The notes beneath the pieces are model-generated. The model saw nothing but the letters and a program-made list of their open reading frames with translations. It was not told where the DNA came from and ran no database searches. A stretch of 10,105 bases of DNA, taken from Opitutaceae bacterium. Its GTDB lineage: Bacteria; Verrucomicrobiota; Verrucomicrobiia; Opitutales; Opitutaceae. The translations under genes were made by a program, and so were the position numbers. The stretch is from assembly GCA_009919985.1 (NCBI GenBank), contig RGAX01000094.1, positions 1-10,105 of the forward strand, in the 5' to 3' direction. This document shows positions 1 through 7,439 of the stretch, in pieces. The number at the start of each line of letters is the position of its first letter. Positions within the stretch are counted from its first letter, which is position 1.

Positions 1-2250
1 CTCCTCGGCTCGCCGCCGCCACCCGCCACCCCGACCAAGCCGGCAACCTCGCTCGCCTCTCGATCCCTTCCACTAAAAAATACTGGTGCGCCCCAAGGCC
101 TGATCGTCGACGGCTCGGAAAACTTTCTAGCCATCACCCTGCCCTCGCCCGAGCACCCGCAGTACGCCCGGGCCCTCGAACTGCTTAAAACCTCCGGTTT
201 CACTCTCGATCCCTCCTCGCGCAAGTGGTGGCTACGCGACCGCCATAAAACGCTAAATTTCCTAGCTGCCCAAGGCGAACGCCTCCGCACCGGTTTAGAC
301 GCCGACTTCACGGAAAACTTCGAGCAACATACAGCTCGCCTGCGCTCGGCCGAGATCACCGCCGAAGCCACCGAAACATCAGGTGGCTACGCCCTCACCC
401 TTGGCCTCAAAGCCGGCCCCGCCGACGAAGCCACACTTCGCGAGGCGATCGCCACCAACCGGCGCTACCTCGAAGCCGGCGGCCAAGTCTATCTCATAGC
501 CCCCGCCCAACTCGAAAAACTTGCCACAGCACAGCGTGCGCTTGCCGGCGATCCGACCGCACCAATCGCCCCCCGCCGCGCCCAACGCGTCAGCGCCGCT
601 CGAGTCGCCGAAGCCGAAGCCATCATCGAAGAACTCTCCCCTGGCTGGGTGCCACCCGAAACCTGGAAAATTCGCAGCGCCGCACTCCGCCAACTCACCA
701 GCCTCGCCCCTGCTCCGCTCTCCCAGGCCCTAGAAGCCCTGCTCCGCCCTTATCAACGCCTCGGTGTCGCCTGGCTCTGGCACCTCCATCGCGCCGAACT
801 CGGCGGCATTCTCGCAGATGAAATGGGCCTCGGTAAAACTTTCCAAGCCCTCGCTCTGCTCACCGCCGTACAAGCCAACACCCTCTCGCCATCGACACCG
901 AGTTTTGCCAGCGCGCCGACCGCCGACCCCACCGGCCGCCGCCGAGCACCCGCACTCAACTCGTCCACTCTGGGTGCTAAAAAAATCGCAGCCTCCGTCG
1001 TCATCGCACCCGCTTCCCTCCTCGAAAATTGGCGGCGCGAGACCGTCCGCTTCGCGCCCGAGCTCAGAGTCTTCGTTCACCACGGCGACCAACGACTTGC
1101 CACCGCCTCCGATTTTTTCGCCTACGATCTGATTATCACCAGCTACGGCACCCTGACCCGTGACCAAGAACTTTTTACCTCGGTCGATCTTGCCATCGTC
1201 ATCGCCGACGAAGCCCAACACATAAAAAACCGCCGCTCGCAAAACGCCGCTGCTCTCCGCGCCCTACGCGCACGCAGCCGATTTCTGCTCACCGGCACGC
1301 CCCTCGAAAACTCCCTCGACGACCTCCGCTCACTCTTCGAATTCCTTCTCCCCGGCTACCTCACGCGCGTGCCCGCGGGCATCCGCGGGGACGAGCGCAC
1401 GTGGTTCGACGAACGTCTGCGCGCTCAAACCGCGCCCTACATTCTGCGCCGCACTAAAACCGCGGTCGCCCCCGAACTTCCCGAAAAAATTGAGCAAGTC
1501 GTCTGGTGCGATCTTACGCCCGCGCAGGCCAAACTCTACCGCGATACCCAAGAATCCTCCGAACGCCAATTACTCGATCTCGCCGCCACCGGCGCCAGCG
1601 AAGGCCGACTCCAATTTGCCGCGCTCACCCAACTCCTTCGCCTACGCCAGATCTGCTGCGACCCGCGACTCGTCCAAAAATCTACCAACGAAGATTCTAA
1701 GAGCGGGCCAGCGCCTTCCGCTAAACCGATTGCTTCAGCAAAACTCGAAGCGTTCACCGAACTTCTCGCTGAAGCCATCGACGACGGCCACCGCGTCCTC
1801 GTATTCTCCCAATTTACCTCGCTGCTTGCGCTCCTGCGTGAAGAGCTCACCGCCCAAGATATCGCGCATTGTTACCTCGACGGCTCGATGCCCACGCGTG
1901 CACGTCAAGCCGAGGTCGATCGGTTTCAATCCGATACCAACGTTCCGCTCTTTTTGCTCTCGCTGAAAGCAGGCGGCACCGGCCTCAACCTCACGGGTGC
2001 CGACACCGTCATCCACTTCGATCCGTGGTGGAATCCTGCCGCCGAGGCTCAAGCCACCGACCGCGCCCACCGCATCGGCCAAACGCGTACTGTCACCAGC
2101 TACAAACTCATCTGCGCTGGTACCGTCGAAGAAAAAGTCCTCGCCCTCCAAGCCGAAAAACGCGCATTACTCGCCGATGTCTTTGAAGCGAGCGACGCCG
2201 CCGCAGCCAAACTCTCGCTCGCCGATTTGCGCGAACTTCTCCGCGCCTGA
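1..2250 (+). CDS. Swi2/Snf2-family DEAD/DEAH-box helicase, 5'-truncated by window edge
   Basis: The frame is open from base 1 to the TGA at 2248-2250, giving 749 visible residues with the start missing. Residues about 60-240 are a divergent N-terminal region resembling the accessory segment of bacterial Snf2 proteins. The ATPase core follows: LRPYQ at 248-252, Walker A LADEMGLGKT at 271-280, motif Ia VVIAPASLLENW, motif II DEAQ at 403-406, motif III LLTGTP at 429-434, then the C-terminal lobe with RVLVFSQF, GGTG at 658-661, DPWWNP at 674-679 and ATDRAHRIGQ at 685-694. All key residues are intact, so it is probably an active DNA-dependent translocase. Bacterial relatives act on nucleoprotein or RNA polymerase complexes, but the exact role is unknown. 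A Pro/Ser/Ala-rich insert of roughly 40 residues (about 291-330) separates Walker A from motif Ia. The GTG at 649 is only an internal codon, because homologous sequence continues upstream. The next gene begins 50 bases downstream with no terminator between, so cotranscription is possible. Confidence 0.93.
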   Translation, partial: LLGSPPPPATPTKPATSLASRSLPLKNTGAPQGLIVDGSENFLAITLPSPEHPQYARALELLKTSGFTLDPSSRKWWLRDRHKTLNFLAAQGERLRTGLDADFTENFEQHTARLRSAEITAEATETSGGYALTLGLKAGPADEATLREAIATNRRYLEAGGQVYLIAPAQLEKLATAQRALAGDPTAPIAPRRAQRVSAARVAEAEAIIEELSPGWVPPETWKIRSAALRQLTSLAPAPLSQALEALLRPYQRLGVAWLWHLHRAELGGILADEMGLGKTFQALALLTAVQANTLSPSTPSFASAPTADPTGRRRAPALNSSTLGAKKIAASVVIAPASLLENWRRETVRFAPELRVFVHHGDQRLATASDFFAYDLIITSYGTLTRDQELFTSVDLAIVIADEAQHIKNRRSQNAAALRALRARSRFLLTGTPLENSLDDLRSLFEFLLPGYLTRVPAGIRGDERTWFDERLRAQTAPYILRRTKTAVAPELPEKIEQVVWCDLTPAQAKLYRDTQESSERQLLDLAATGASEGRLQFAALTQLLRLRQICCDPRLVQKSTNEDSKSGPAPSAKPIASAKLEAFTELLAEAIDDGHRVLVFSQFTSLLALLREELTAQDIAHCYLDGSMPTRARQAEVDRFQSDTNVPLFLLSLKAGGTGLNLTGADTVIHFDPWWNPAAEAQATDRAHRIGQTRTVTSYKLICAGTVEEKVLALQAEKRALLADVFEASDAAAAKLSLADLRELLRA

Positions 2251-2300
2251 GGTCGTTTTCCCTCTCGCCCCTTACGGCGCGATTGCTGCTGATCACTATT

Positions 2301-3308
2301 ATGATCCGTAACTTGATTATCCGGGCAAGGCTCTGGGCTCTCGCTCTCATCGCCAACGCGGTGTTCACGCTCGCCGTTTCTGGTGCCGACGCCACACCCA
2401 CTGCTAAATATACGTTTGTGGACCCGAGCGAACGCAACGTCGTCTACGGCATGGACCATGGCTCCGCACTTTTGCTCGATGTTTACCGCCCCGCCACATC
2501 CAACGGCTACGCGCTCATTTTCATCATGGGCACCGGTTTTACCGCCAGCGGCGAGTACAACGACGTTCCCCTCAAAGAGCTCAACCGCCACCTCGTTGAC
2601 GCTGGGATTTTTCCTCCGCTCTTCGGCGGCAAGAGCCACGCCTTCAGCCCAGCACTCGATATGGGTTTTACCGTTTTCACGATTAACCACCGTCTCGCCC
2701 CCGCCCACACTTGGAAAACCATGGTGCGCGACTGCCAACGCGCCGTTCAGTGGATCCGAGCTCACGCTCAAGACTACCGCATCAATCCCGCCGCTATCGG
2801 CGGGCTGGGTCACTCCTCGGGCGCCACCATGACGACGTTTCTCGCCGTCTCCGACGACGTCGCAGACTCCAAAGCCGCCGACCCCATAAACCGCCAGTCG
2901 AGCCGCATCCAAGCCGCCGTCGCAATCTCGGGCCTGCATGATTTGCTCGCCTACCGCGAAGAGCGTCCGGCGCTCGCAGGCATGTTGTCCACGTTGACCG
3001 GTCGCACGATCATGTTTGAAACGCCTGATCACCCAATTTTCGCCACCTACCGCGAAGCCTCGACGATCAACCACGTAACCAAAGACGACGCACCCATGTT
3101 GATCTATCACGGCGACAGCGATGAGCTCGTGGACGTTCGCCAAGCTCAGGCACTTGATCGCGCGCTCACCGGCGCCGGCGTACCGCACGAGCTGATCATT
3201 TTACCCGGCGCGGATCATGGCCAACTTAAGCAACCTATGCAGCCGACGCCGGTAGATCATGCCGCGAGCTGGCTACTCGCGCAGTTAAGGAAAATTTCAT
3301 CCCGCTAA
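2301..3308 (+). CDS. Secreted alpha/beta-hydrolase fold esterase/lipase-like protein
   Basis: This 335-residue protein starts with a typical signal peptide: positive residues (MIRNLIIRAR), a hydrophobic stretch, and a likely cleavage near VSGADA, so it should act in the periplasm or outside. The mature part has the alpha/beta-hydrolase layout: LLLDVYRPA, a glycine-rich oxyanion region IMGTGF, NHRLAPAHTW, then the nucleophile elbow GHSSG with Ser-172, an acid at Asp-274 in HGDSDELV, and His-306 in GADHG. These match the Ser-Asp-His triad of the esterase/hormone-sensitive-lipase-like and BD-FAE groups. The classical HGGG motif is replaced, so the substrate cannot be read off; a carboxylic ester is the reasonable class. 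The ATG at 2301 was preferred to an in-frame TTG at 2283 because it puts the signal peptide at the very N terminus. No Shine-Dalgarno is visible. It lies 50 bases after the helicase gene and ends before a bidirectional terminator. Confidence 0.88.
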   Translation: MIRNLIIRARLWALALIANAVFTLAVSGADATPTAKYTFVDPSERNVVYGMDHGSALLLDVYRPATSNGYALIFIMGTGFTASGEYNDVPLKELNRHLVDAGIFPPLFGGKSHAFSPALDMGFTVFTINHRLAPAHTWKTMVRDCQRAVQWIRAHAQDYRINPAAIGGLGHSSGATMTTFLAVSDDVADSKAADPINRQSSRIQAAVAISGLHDLLAYREERPALAGMLSTLTGRTIMFETPDHPIFATYREASTINHVTKDDAPMLIYHGDSDELVDVRQAQALDRALTGAGVPHELIILPGADHGQLKQPMQPTPVDHAASWLLAQLRKISSR

Positions 3309-3346
3309 AACGCGGCGCTCGCAATCAGTGCACTTGCTGCGCTCGC

Positions 3347-3379
3347 AAAAAACGCCGACCCCCCACGGGCCGGCGTTTT
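3347..3379. terminator. Bidirectional intrinsic terminator between convergent genes
   Basis: A 9-bp perfect stem (3349-3357 AAAACGCCG with 3371-3379 CGGCGTTTT) continues after one mismatch with further G-C pairs around a C-rich loop. Read on the minus strand it is followed by six T (plus-strand A run 3347-3352), which suits the OmpW-family gene ending at 3401. Read on the plus strand it ends in four T, serving the esterase gene ending at 3308. Confidence 0.85.
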
Positions 3380-3400
3380 CAGCTAGTTACCGGTGACCGA

Positions 3401-4030
3401 TCAGAATGCGTAGCTTGCGCCAACGGCGAAGAGCCAAGGATCGAGACGAGCCTCCGTAAGTTTAGTCGGGCCAGCGGAAACATCCGAACGTAGCGCCACG
3501 CGTTTCACGTCGAAATTCATGCTCCATCGTTCATCGACTTTGACATCCACGCCCGCTTGGCCGGCGAGACCGATGCTGTAATTTTCTAAACCCAGCGGCA
3601 CGCCCGCTACGGATAAATCGCTACCCCATATCAACGTGAAATTCACGCCCGCACCGAAGTAAGGCCGGATCGCGCCGCCTGCATTTGCGCGATATTTACC
3701 CAGCAAGGTCGGCGGCAGATGTTTAAACGAACCAAGCTTGCCGACCCCAGCGAGCGTCACGTCCTGCGTCTGCGGAATGGTAAGCACCAACTCAGCCGAC
3801 CACGTATCATTGAACGCATAATCCAGGTCCAACTCGGGAATAATCTTATCGTTCACTTTCACCGCATTCTCGGCGAAATTAATACCAAGGGCTGAAAACG
3901 CCGAAGACTTGTCTGCCGTCTCAAGATACGTGGCCCGAAAACGAGCGGACCAAGGACTAGCAGCCTGAACGGCCGCGATGGAGAGCAAGATGGCTGCTGA
4001 ATAAATAAATCGAGTACGGCGCGTGTGCAT
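3401..4030 (-). CDS. ompW: OmpW-family outer membrane beta-barrel protein
   Basis: The 209-residue protein carries a signal peptide (MHTRRTRF, hydrophobic core, cleavage after VQA near residue 23). The mature part follows the OmpW pattern: an alternating strand at LDLDYAFNDTWSAELVLTIP (67-86), the hallmark GKLGSFKHLPPTLL (97-110), RPYFGAGVNFTLIW (122-135), AGQAGVDVKVDERW (156-169) and the C-terminal strand LDPWLFAVGASYAF ending in Phe, as expected for recognition by the BAM machinery. Length agrees with the family (about 200 residues, eight strands). Family members form a small hydrophobic channel in the outer membrane, proposed to pass small hydrophobic molecules; the cargo here is unknown. 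The ATG at 4030-4028 is the natural start because the signal peptide begins there. It is transcribed divergently from gpt, and its end is served by the terminator at 3347-3379. Symbol given by family only. Confidence 0.9.
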   Translation of the reverse strand: MHTRRTRFIYSAAILLSIAAVQAASPWSARFRATYLETADKSSAFSALGINFAENAVKVNDKIIPELDLDYAFNDTWSAELVLTIPQTQDVTLAGVGKLGSFKHLPPTLLGKYRANAGGAIRPYFGAGVNFTLIWGSDLSVAGVPLGLENYSIGLAGQAGVDVKVDERWSMNFDVKRVALRSDVSAGPTKLTEARLDPWLFAVGASYAF

Positions 4031-4254
4031 ATAAAATTGGCAGGTTTAGTTGATGCTTAGCTCGAGAAATATCCTCTCGTTACAATTAACAAGTTACCCG
4101 AAATCTTCGCATCGTGCTGGGCATCGCTTGGCGGATGCTACGCATGAATTAATCTTAAAAATCGCCCGCTCACTTAATTGGGAATTCCGCTTGCCGCTCC
4201 GCGTTTCGACTGACGCCCTTATTCACCGGTTTCTTGCCTCCACCATCTCACGCC
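4031..4254. promoter_or_regulatory. Divergent intergenic region between ompW-like gene and gpt
   Basis: This 224-base gap must contain promoters for both flanking genes. It is richer in A/T than its surroundings. An inverted repeat CGAGA-(7)-TCTCG at 4063-4079 lies 33-49 bases upstream of the ompW-like start and could be an operator or part of its 5' leader. An 8-base palindrome GGAATTCC is at 4181-4188. I could not assign convincing -35/-10 pairs. I found no riboswitch and no credible small gene here. Confidence 0.4.
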
Positions 4255-4773
4255 ATGTCACGCAATCCCTACGCCGACGATATCATCATCTCCTGGGTCG
4301 AACTTCACCGCGACGCCCGCTATCTGTCCGAAATGCTGCACGCCATCGGCACATGGAAAGGCATCATCGCCATCACCCGTGGCGGACTCGTACCCGCCGC
4401 CCTTGTCGCGCGCGAACTTGAGATTCGCCTCATCGACACCATCTGCGTCACCAGTTACGACAGCGGCGAAAACAACACCGCCGCCCAAATCCAAGGCTCG
4501 GTCAACGTCCTCAAAGGCGTTCCTGGCGACGGTGACGGCTACCTTCTCATCGATGACCTCGTCGATACCGGAAAAACCGCACGTGTCGTCCGACAACTAC
4601 TCCCTAAAGCCTACTTCGCGACGCTCTACGCCAAGCCCTCCGGGCGCCCCATCGTCGACACTTGCGTGAAGGAATTTAAACAAAACAAGTGGATCCACTT
4701 CCCATGGGACATCGAATACAAGTTCGCTACGCCCATTAAACACGGTGGCCGCGCCACCGGCGCCGATACCTAA
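4255..4773 (+). CDS. gpt: Xanthine-guanine phosphoribosyltransferase (XGPRT)
   Basis: The 172-residue protein matches E. coli Gpt (about 152 residues) along its length. It transfers the phosphoribosyl group of PRPP to guanine, xanthine or hypoxanthine, giving GMP, XMP or IMP in purine salvage. Visible landmarks: WKGIIAITRGGLVPAALVAR with RGGL at residues 42-45 (pyrophosphate loop), the SYD segment, and the PRPP-binding loop LIDDLVDTGKT at 98-108 with the paired acidic residues Asp-100 and Asp-101. After it come TLYAKPSGRPIVD and WIHFPWDIEYKF, which correspond to the Gpt base-binding C-terminal part. It has a few extra residues between SYD and the PRPP loop. The ATG at 4255 fits the known N terminus (MS..Y...W) better than the in-frame TTG at 4234. 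It appears monocistronic, with its own terminator 20 bases after the stop. No Shine-Dalgarno motif precedes it. Confidence 0.94.
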   Translation: MSRNPYADDIIISWVELHRDARYLSEMLHAIGTWKGIIAITRGGLVPAALVARELEIRLIDTICVTSYDSGENNTAAQIQGSVNVLKGVPGDGDGYLLIDDLVDTGKTARVVRQLLPKAYFATLYAKPSGRPIVDTCVKEFKQNKWIHFPWDIEYKFATPIKHGGRATGADT

Positions 4774-4792
4774 ATTAGGCCTTATCTATTTT

Positions 4793-4824
4793 AACGCGCG
4801 CGGGGTAACCCACGCGCGTTTTTT
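4793..4824 (+). terminator. Intrinsic terminator of gpt
   Basis: An 8-bp stem AACGCGCG (4793-4800) pairs with CGCGCGTT (4813-4820). After one mismatch, GGG pairs with CCC around a GTAA loop. A T-run (4819-4824, then more T after one A) follows on the plus strand. On the minus strand the trailing T tract is poor, so it mainly serves gpt, although the minus-strand gene ending at 4854 may also stop here. Confidence 0.87.
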
Positions 4825-4853
4825 ATTTTCTCTGTAAAAAAATTACGGACCGA

Positions 4854-5966
4854 TCACGCTGACACATACGGCTCCACCGGGCGGAATTGAGGCAGAGCGC
4901 ATGCCGCATCGCGCCCTGCGCTATCCGCGAAAAGATAAACCGCGTAACCGCCAAAACCGCCGCCGCAATACTTCCAAGCCAACGGCCGGCAAGCCGCGAG
5001 CGCCATATGCGCGGGAGCAGCCGGATCTCCCGGCAAAGGATCCATCTGTTCAGCGCGCTGAACCGCGTACGATTGCCGCACCGCATCCGCCAAACCTTCA
5101 AAGCTAGCTGTCCATACTGCGTCCCGCGCCGTACGTCCCGCGCGCTCGATCGCGTCGTAATTGCGCTCCTGATTCACGACGCCCGGTGTACTATGTTGCT
5201 TACCCGACCAATAAAGCGCCATACGCCCGCGCAACAGCCCGCCATCGCTCTTCAACTCCAGATCAGGCCGTTGGCCACTGCGCCATACACATAACCCCGT
5301 CTCGTTAATTACCGCAGGGTCTTGCCAACCCACGCCAAGATCGAGCTCGGAGTTCACCCCATCTTTGCCGTTAATCAGCGCCCAAGCCCCGCTTCCGCCC
5401 AGTCCGGCGTTTTGGTGATAAGGCCATTCGCGCAACGACACGGTCGGCGAGATCGCGCAGTTCACAATAAATCCGCCCGCACGAGCAAACCGTGGCACAT
5501 CGAGCCAACCGCCTGCAAAATCTACGCGCAACGGCGCCACTTGGGGCGCCCGGATCCAGCGCACAATTTCGCTTGTCGAAATCGGTGCAAAATCCGGCGG
5601 TGTCTTCGCCATCACCACATATTTAGCGCCCACTTCCTCGCACAACGCCCGCTTCAAATGCGCCCATTTGTCGTCCTCCGTGACCGCCAAAATATCCGGC
5701 CGCAGCCGCAGGAAATGCTCTCGGAAATCAATTCCCTCCTCTAAGCCAGTGCCGATCACCACATCATCCACGGGACGCAGCGCCGCGATCAACGCTCGCT
5801 TGTGCTCATCCGGCAACGAGCTCTTGCGGCTCTTGTGAAACCACAACACTTCGGCCGAAGCGAAACACACCGTGAGGTGGTCACCCAGCGCGCGCGCTTC
5901 GCGAAAAAATTGGACGTGGCCAGCGTGGACGATGTCGTAGCAGCCGGAGACAAAAACTCGAACCAT
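4854..5966 (-). CDS. Fused HxGH nucleotidyltransferase and GHMP-kinase-like protein
   Basis: The 370-residue protein has two parts. Residues 1 to about 138 are a cytidylyltransferase-like domain of the TagD/RfaE-C (HldE C-terminal) type: GCYDIVHAGH with HAGH at 14-17 for nucleotide triphosphate binding, RPDILAVTEDDKW, and ISTSEI at 129-134, equivalent to the family's ISTT motif. Residues about 143-350 resemble a GHMP sugar kinase of the HddA/fucokinase kind: APLRVDFAGGWLDVP at 144-158, the phosphate loop AGLGGSGA at 187-194, ALYWSG at 250-255 and CGGGFGGYAVYLF at 334-346. The likely role is phosphorylating a sugar at C1 and activating it as an NDP-sugar, perhaps a heptose; the substrate is not readable. 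Only about 28 residues separate the first two GHMP motifs, far fewer than usual, so the kinase part may be reduced or inactive. It is divergent from the amidase gene 63 bases away, with no polysaccharide genes nearby. Confidence 0.85.
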   Translation of the reverse strand: MVRVFVSGCYDIVHAGHVQFFREARALGDHLTVCFASAEVLWFHKSRKSSLPDEHKRALIAALRPVDDVVIGTGLEEGIDFREHFLRLRPDILAVTEDDKWAHLKRALCEEVGAKYVVMAKTPPDFAPISTSEIVRWIRAPQVAPLRVDFAGGWLDVPRFARAGGFIVNCAISPTVSLREWPYHQNAGLGGSGAWALINGKDGVNSELDLGVGWQDPAVINETGLCVWRSGQRPDLELKSDGGLLRGRMALYWSGKQHSTPGVVNQERNYDAIERAGRTARDAVWTASFEGLADAVRQSYAVQRAEQMDPLPGDPAAPAHMALAACRPLAWKYCGGGFGGYAVYLFADSAGRDAACALPQFRPVEPYVSA

Positions 5967-6029
5967 ACCGCGTTATGGCGTTCGCGCCTTGCCCCGCGCG
6001 AGAAAATTTATCCGGTTAGTTAACTTCTT
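5967..6029. promoter_or_regulatory. Short divergent promoter region
   Basis: Only 63 bases separate the divergent starts at 5966 (-) and 6030 (+), so regulatory signals for both genes must be here or reach into the coding ends. A perfect 8-base palindrome AGTTAACT at 6018-6025 sits 4 bases before the amidase ATG. The right half is A/T-rich. I could not identify a convincing sigma-70-like hexamer pair in either direction. Confidence 0.35.
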
Positions 6030-7271
6030 ATGCACTTCAGCGACTGGCAATCCCTCGCCCCTGCCCCTGCCGCCCGCGAATTCCTCCGCCGCGCCACTAC
6101 GCTTCTGTCACCCGCGCAACAGCGCGCCGTATTCGCACTGCTTCCCACGGAAGCCGAGCTCATCACCCACTTCGCCAGCGCCCCCGCCGGTGCCCCGCTC
6201 GCCGGCGTACCCTACCTCGCCAAAGACCTCTTCGATGTCGCTGGCTTTCCTACCTACGCCGGCTCCATGTTTCTGCCCGAAGTACGCCCCGAACCCTCTG
6301 CTGACTCCGCTTTCATCAGCGCCGTCAATGCCGCCGGTGGAGTCCTCGCCGGTAAAACGCACCTCCACGAATTCGCCTACGGTATAACCGGAGAAAATCC
6401 ACACTACGGTGACGTCGAGCACCCGCGCTTCCCCGACCGCACCACCGGCGGCTCCAGCAGCGGTTCGGCCGCCGCCGTCGCGGCAGGCGTTGTTCCTTTC
6501 GCGCTCGGCACCGATACAGGCGGCTCCATTCGCGTTCCCGCTGCTTTTTGTGGACTCTATGGTTTCCGCGGCGCTCCCCGCCAACCCTGGATCGCCGACG
6601 CCTTTCCACTCGCACCGAGTTTCGATACCGCCGGCTGGTTTACCTCTAATGCTGCAGATATGCGCACCGCCCTCGGCGCCCTTATCGGCCTCGGTACCAG
6701 CACCCGCACCCCGCGCGGCTGCTACCTTGAGATACCCGGCCTCATCCCTGAAGTTGCCTCTGCGTGCCGTGCGGCCGCGGCGCGCCTTGCCCCGCCCGCC
6801 GACAACACCACGCGCACCGAACTGCTCCGTCGCTTCGCCGGCGCCCTCGATGCTTACAACATCGTCGTCGCTCTCGAAGCCTCGGCCGTCCACGCCGCCT
6901 GGTCCACCGAATATAAAGACCGCTACGATCCTACCGTCTGGACCCGCCTTAACCGCGTCCATGATTTCACTCCCGCCCAAGTCGCCTCTGCCGATGCGAT
7001 GCTCACCGCCGTGCGCCTCGCATGGACGAGTTACTTTCTCACCTTCGATTTTCTAATTCTACCCGCCGTGCATCGCCCCGCGCTGACGAAAGCTGAATGC
7101 ACCCTGCCCCAACGCAGCCGTCTACTCGCGCTTACCGCCCCCGCCTCGCTCGGCGGCCTTCCCGTGCTTACCGTTCCCGTCGCCCTAGACAACGGCCACA
7201 GCGCTGGTCTCCAGATCGTAGTAAATAACCCACAAAGCCCCGTACTGCCCTGGGCCCTCCAAGCTTTCTGA
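6030..7271 (+). CDS. Amidase-signature family hydrolase
   Basis: The 413-residue enzyme belongs to the amidase signature family (GatA, fatty-acid amide hydrolase, AtzF and others), which cleaves carboxamides with a Ser-cisSer-Lys triad. The triad is complete: Lys-65 in VPYLAKDLFDV, cis-Ser-142 in TTGGSSSGSAAAVAAG, and nucleophile Ser-166 in GTDTGGSIRVPAA. The 24-residue spacing between the serines equals that in known members. PASLGGLPVLTVPVAL near the C terminus is the usual closing segment. There is no signal peptide, so it is cytoplasmic. It is somewhat shorter than GatA (about 480), and no gatB or gatC lies beside it, so a tRNA amidotransferase role is unlikely. It reads in the same direction as the ABC importer genes starting 168 bases later; processing of an imported amide is an inference from that position. 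The ATG at 6030 has no Shine-Dalgarno motif. Confidence 0.9.
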   Translation: MHFSDWQSLAPAPAAREFLRRATTLLSPAQQRAVFALLPTEAELITHFASAPAGAPLAGVPYLAKDLFDVAGFPTYAGSMFLPEVRPEPSADSAFISAVNAAGGVLAGKTHLHEFAYGITGENPHYGDVEHPRFPDRTTGGSSSGSAAAVAAGVVPFALGTDTGGSIRVPAAFCGLYGFRGAPRQPWIADAFPLAPSFDTAGWFTSNAADMRTALGALIGLGTSTRTPRGCYLEIPGLIPEVASACRAAAARLAPPADNTTRTELLRRFAGALDAYNIVVALEASAVHAAWSTEYKDRYDPTVWTRLNRVHDFTPAQVASADAMLTAVRLAWTSYFLTFDFLILPAVHRPALTKAECTLPQRSRLLALTAPASLGGLPVLTVPVALDNGHSAGLQIVVNNPQSPVLPWALQAF

Positions 7272-7439
7272 AGCCTCGCCACTTCATCCTCGTGATAATT
7301 TCATACAGCAAAAAATCCAAAACCCTAAAATGAGCGAATCCTATTAGGTGACACTCACGATCGTTAGATGTAGCTCGAAGATCGCGGAATTCGCCACCTC
7401 AAGCTGGCTTTCTTTCCAGCTTCCTATCTCGTCCAACTT
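7272..7439 (+). promoter_or_regulatory. Leader region of the ABC operon with a hairpin
   Basis: The 168 bases between amidase and importer genes are A/T-richer than the coding DNA and probably hold the operon promoter; TAAAAT at 7325-7330 and GATAAT at 7294-7299 are possible -10 boxes without good -35 partners. A perfect 7-bp hairpin, AAGCTGG (7401-7407) with CCAGCTT (7416-7422) and an 8-base pyrimidine-rich loop, ends 17 bases before the GTG start. It lacks a T tract, so it is not a standard terminator and may influence translation or transcript stability. A palindrome ACGATCGT is at 7357-7364. No TPP riboswitch elements were seen. Confidence 0.45.

Noticed and set aside
649..2250. Helicase gene starting at GTG 649
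   Set aside because: The same frame is open all the way to base 1 and encodes sensible protein sequence there, so 649 is an internal valine codon of a longer gene.
2283..2300. TTG 2283 as esterase start
   Set aside because: It would add six residues ahead of a signal peptide that begins naturally at the ATG at 2301.
2100..3188. 362-residue open frame on the minus strand opposite the esterase and the helicase end
   Set aside because: It is antisense to two well-supported genes, shows no recognisable motif, and is rich in Gly/Val/Arg as expected from reverse reading of C-ending codons.
3315..3348. 10-base direct repeat GCGCTCGCAA at 3315-3324 and 3339-3348
   Set aside because: It is too short, with just two copies in G/C-rich intergenic DNA, to support an attachment site or insertion footprint.
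4031..4254. Purine riboswitch in front of gpt
   Set aside because: No arrangement of the conserved purine-aptamer loop sequences or flanking stems was visible.
4050..4421. 123-residue plus-strand open frame covering the intergenic region and the gpt start
   Set aside because: It overlaps gpt in another frame, has no family motifs, and has an Arg/His-rich composition typical of shifted frames.
6108..6980. 290-residue glycine-rich open frame on the minus strand
   Set aside because: It lies wholly opposite the amidase gene, whose catalytic motifs are intact; glycine richness mirrors GCC/GGC-rich codons on the other strand.
7272..7439. TPP riboswitch upstream of the ThiY-like operon
   Set aside because: I looked for the conserved CTGAGA and ACCCTTTGAACCTGA-like core elements and did not find them; ACCCT at 7322-7326 lacks the rest of the motif.
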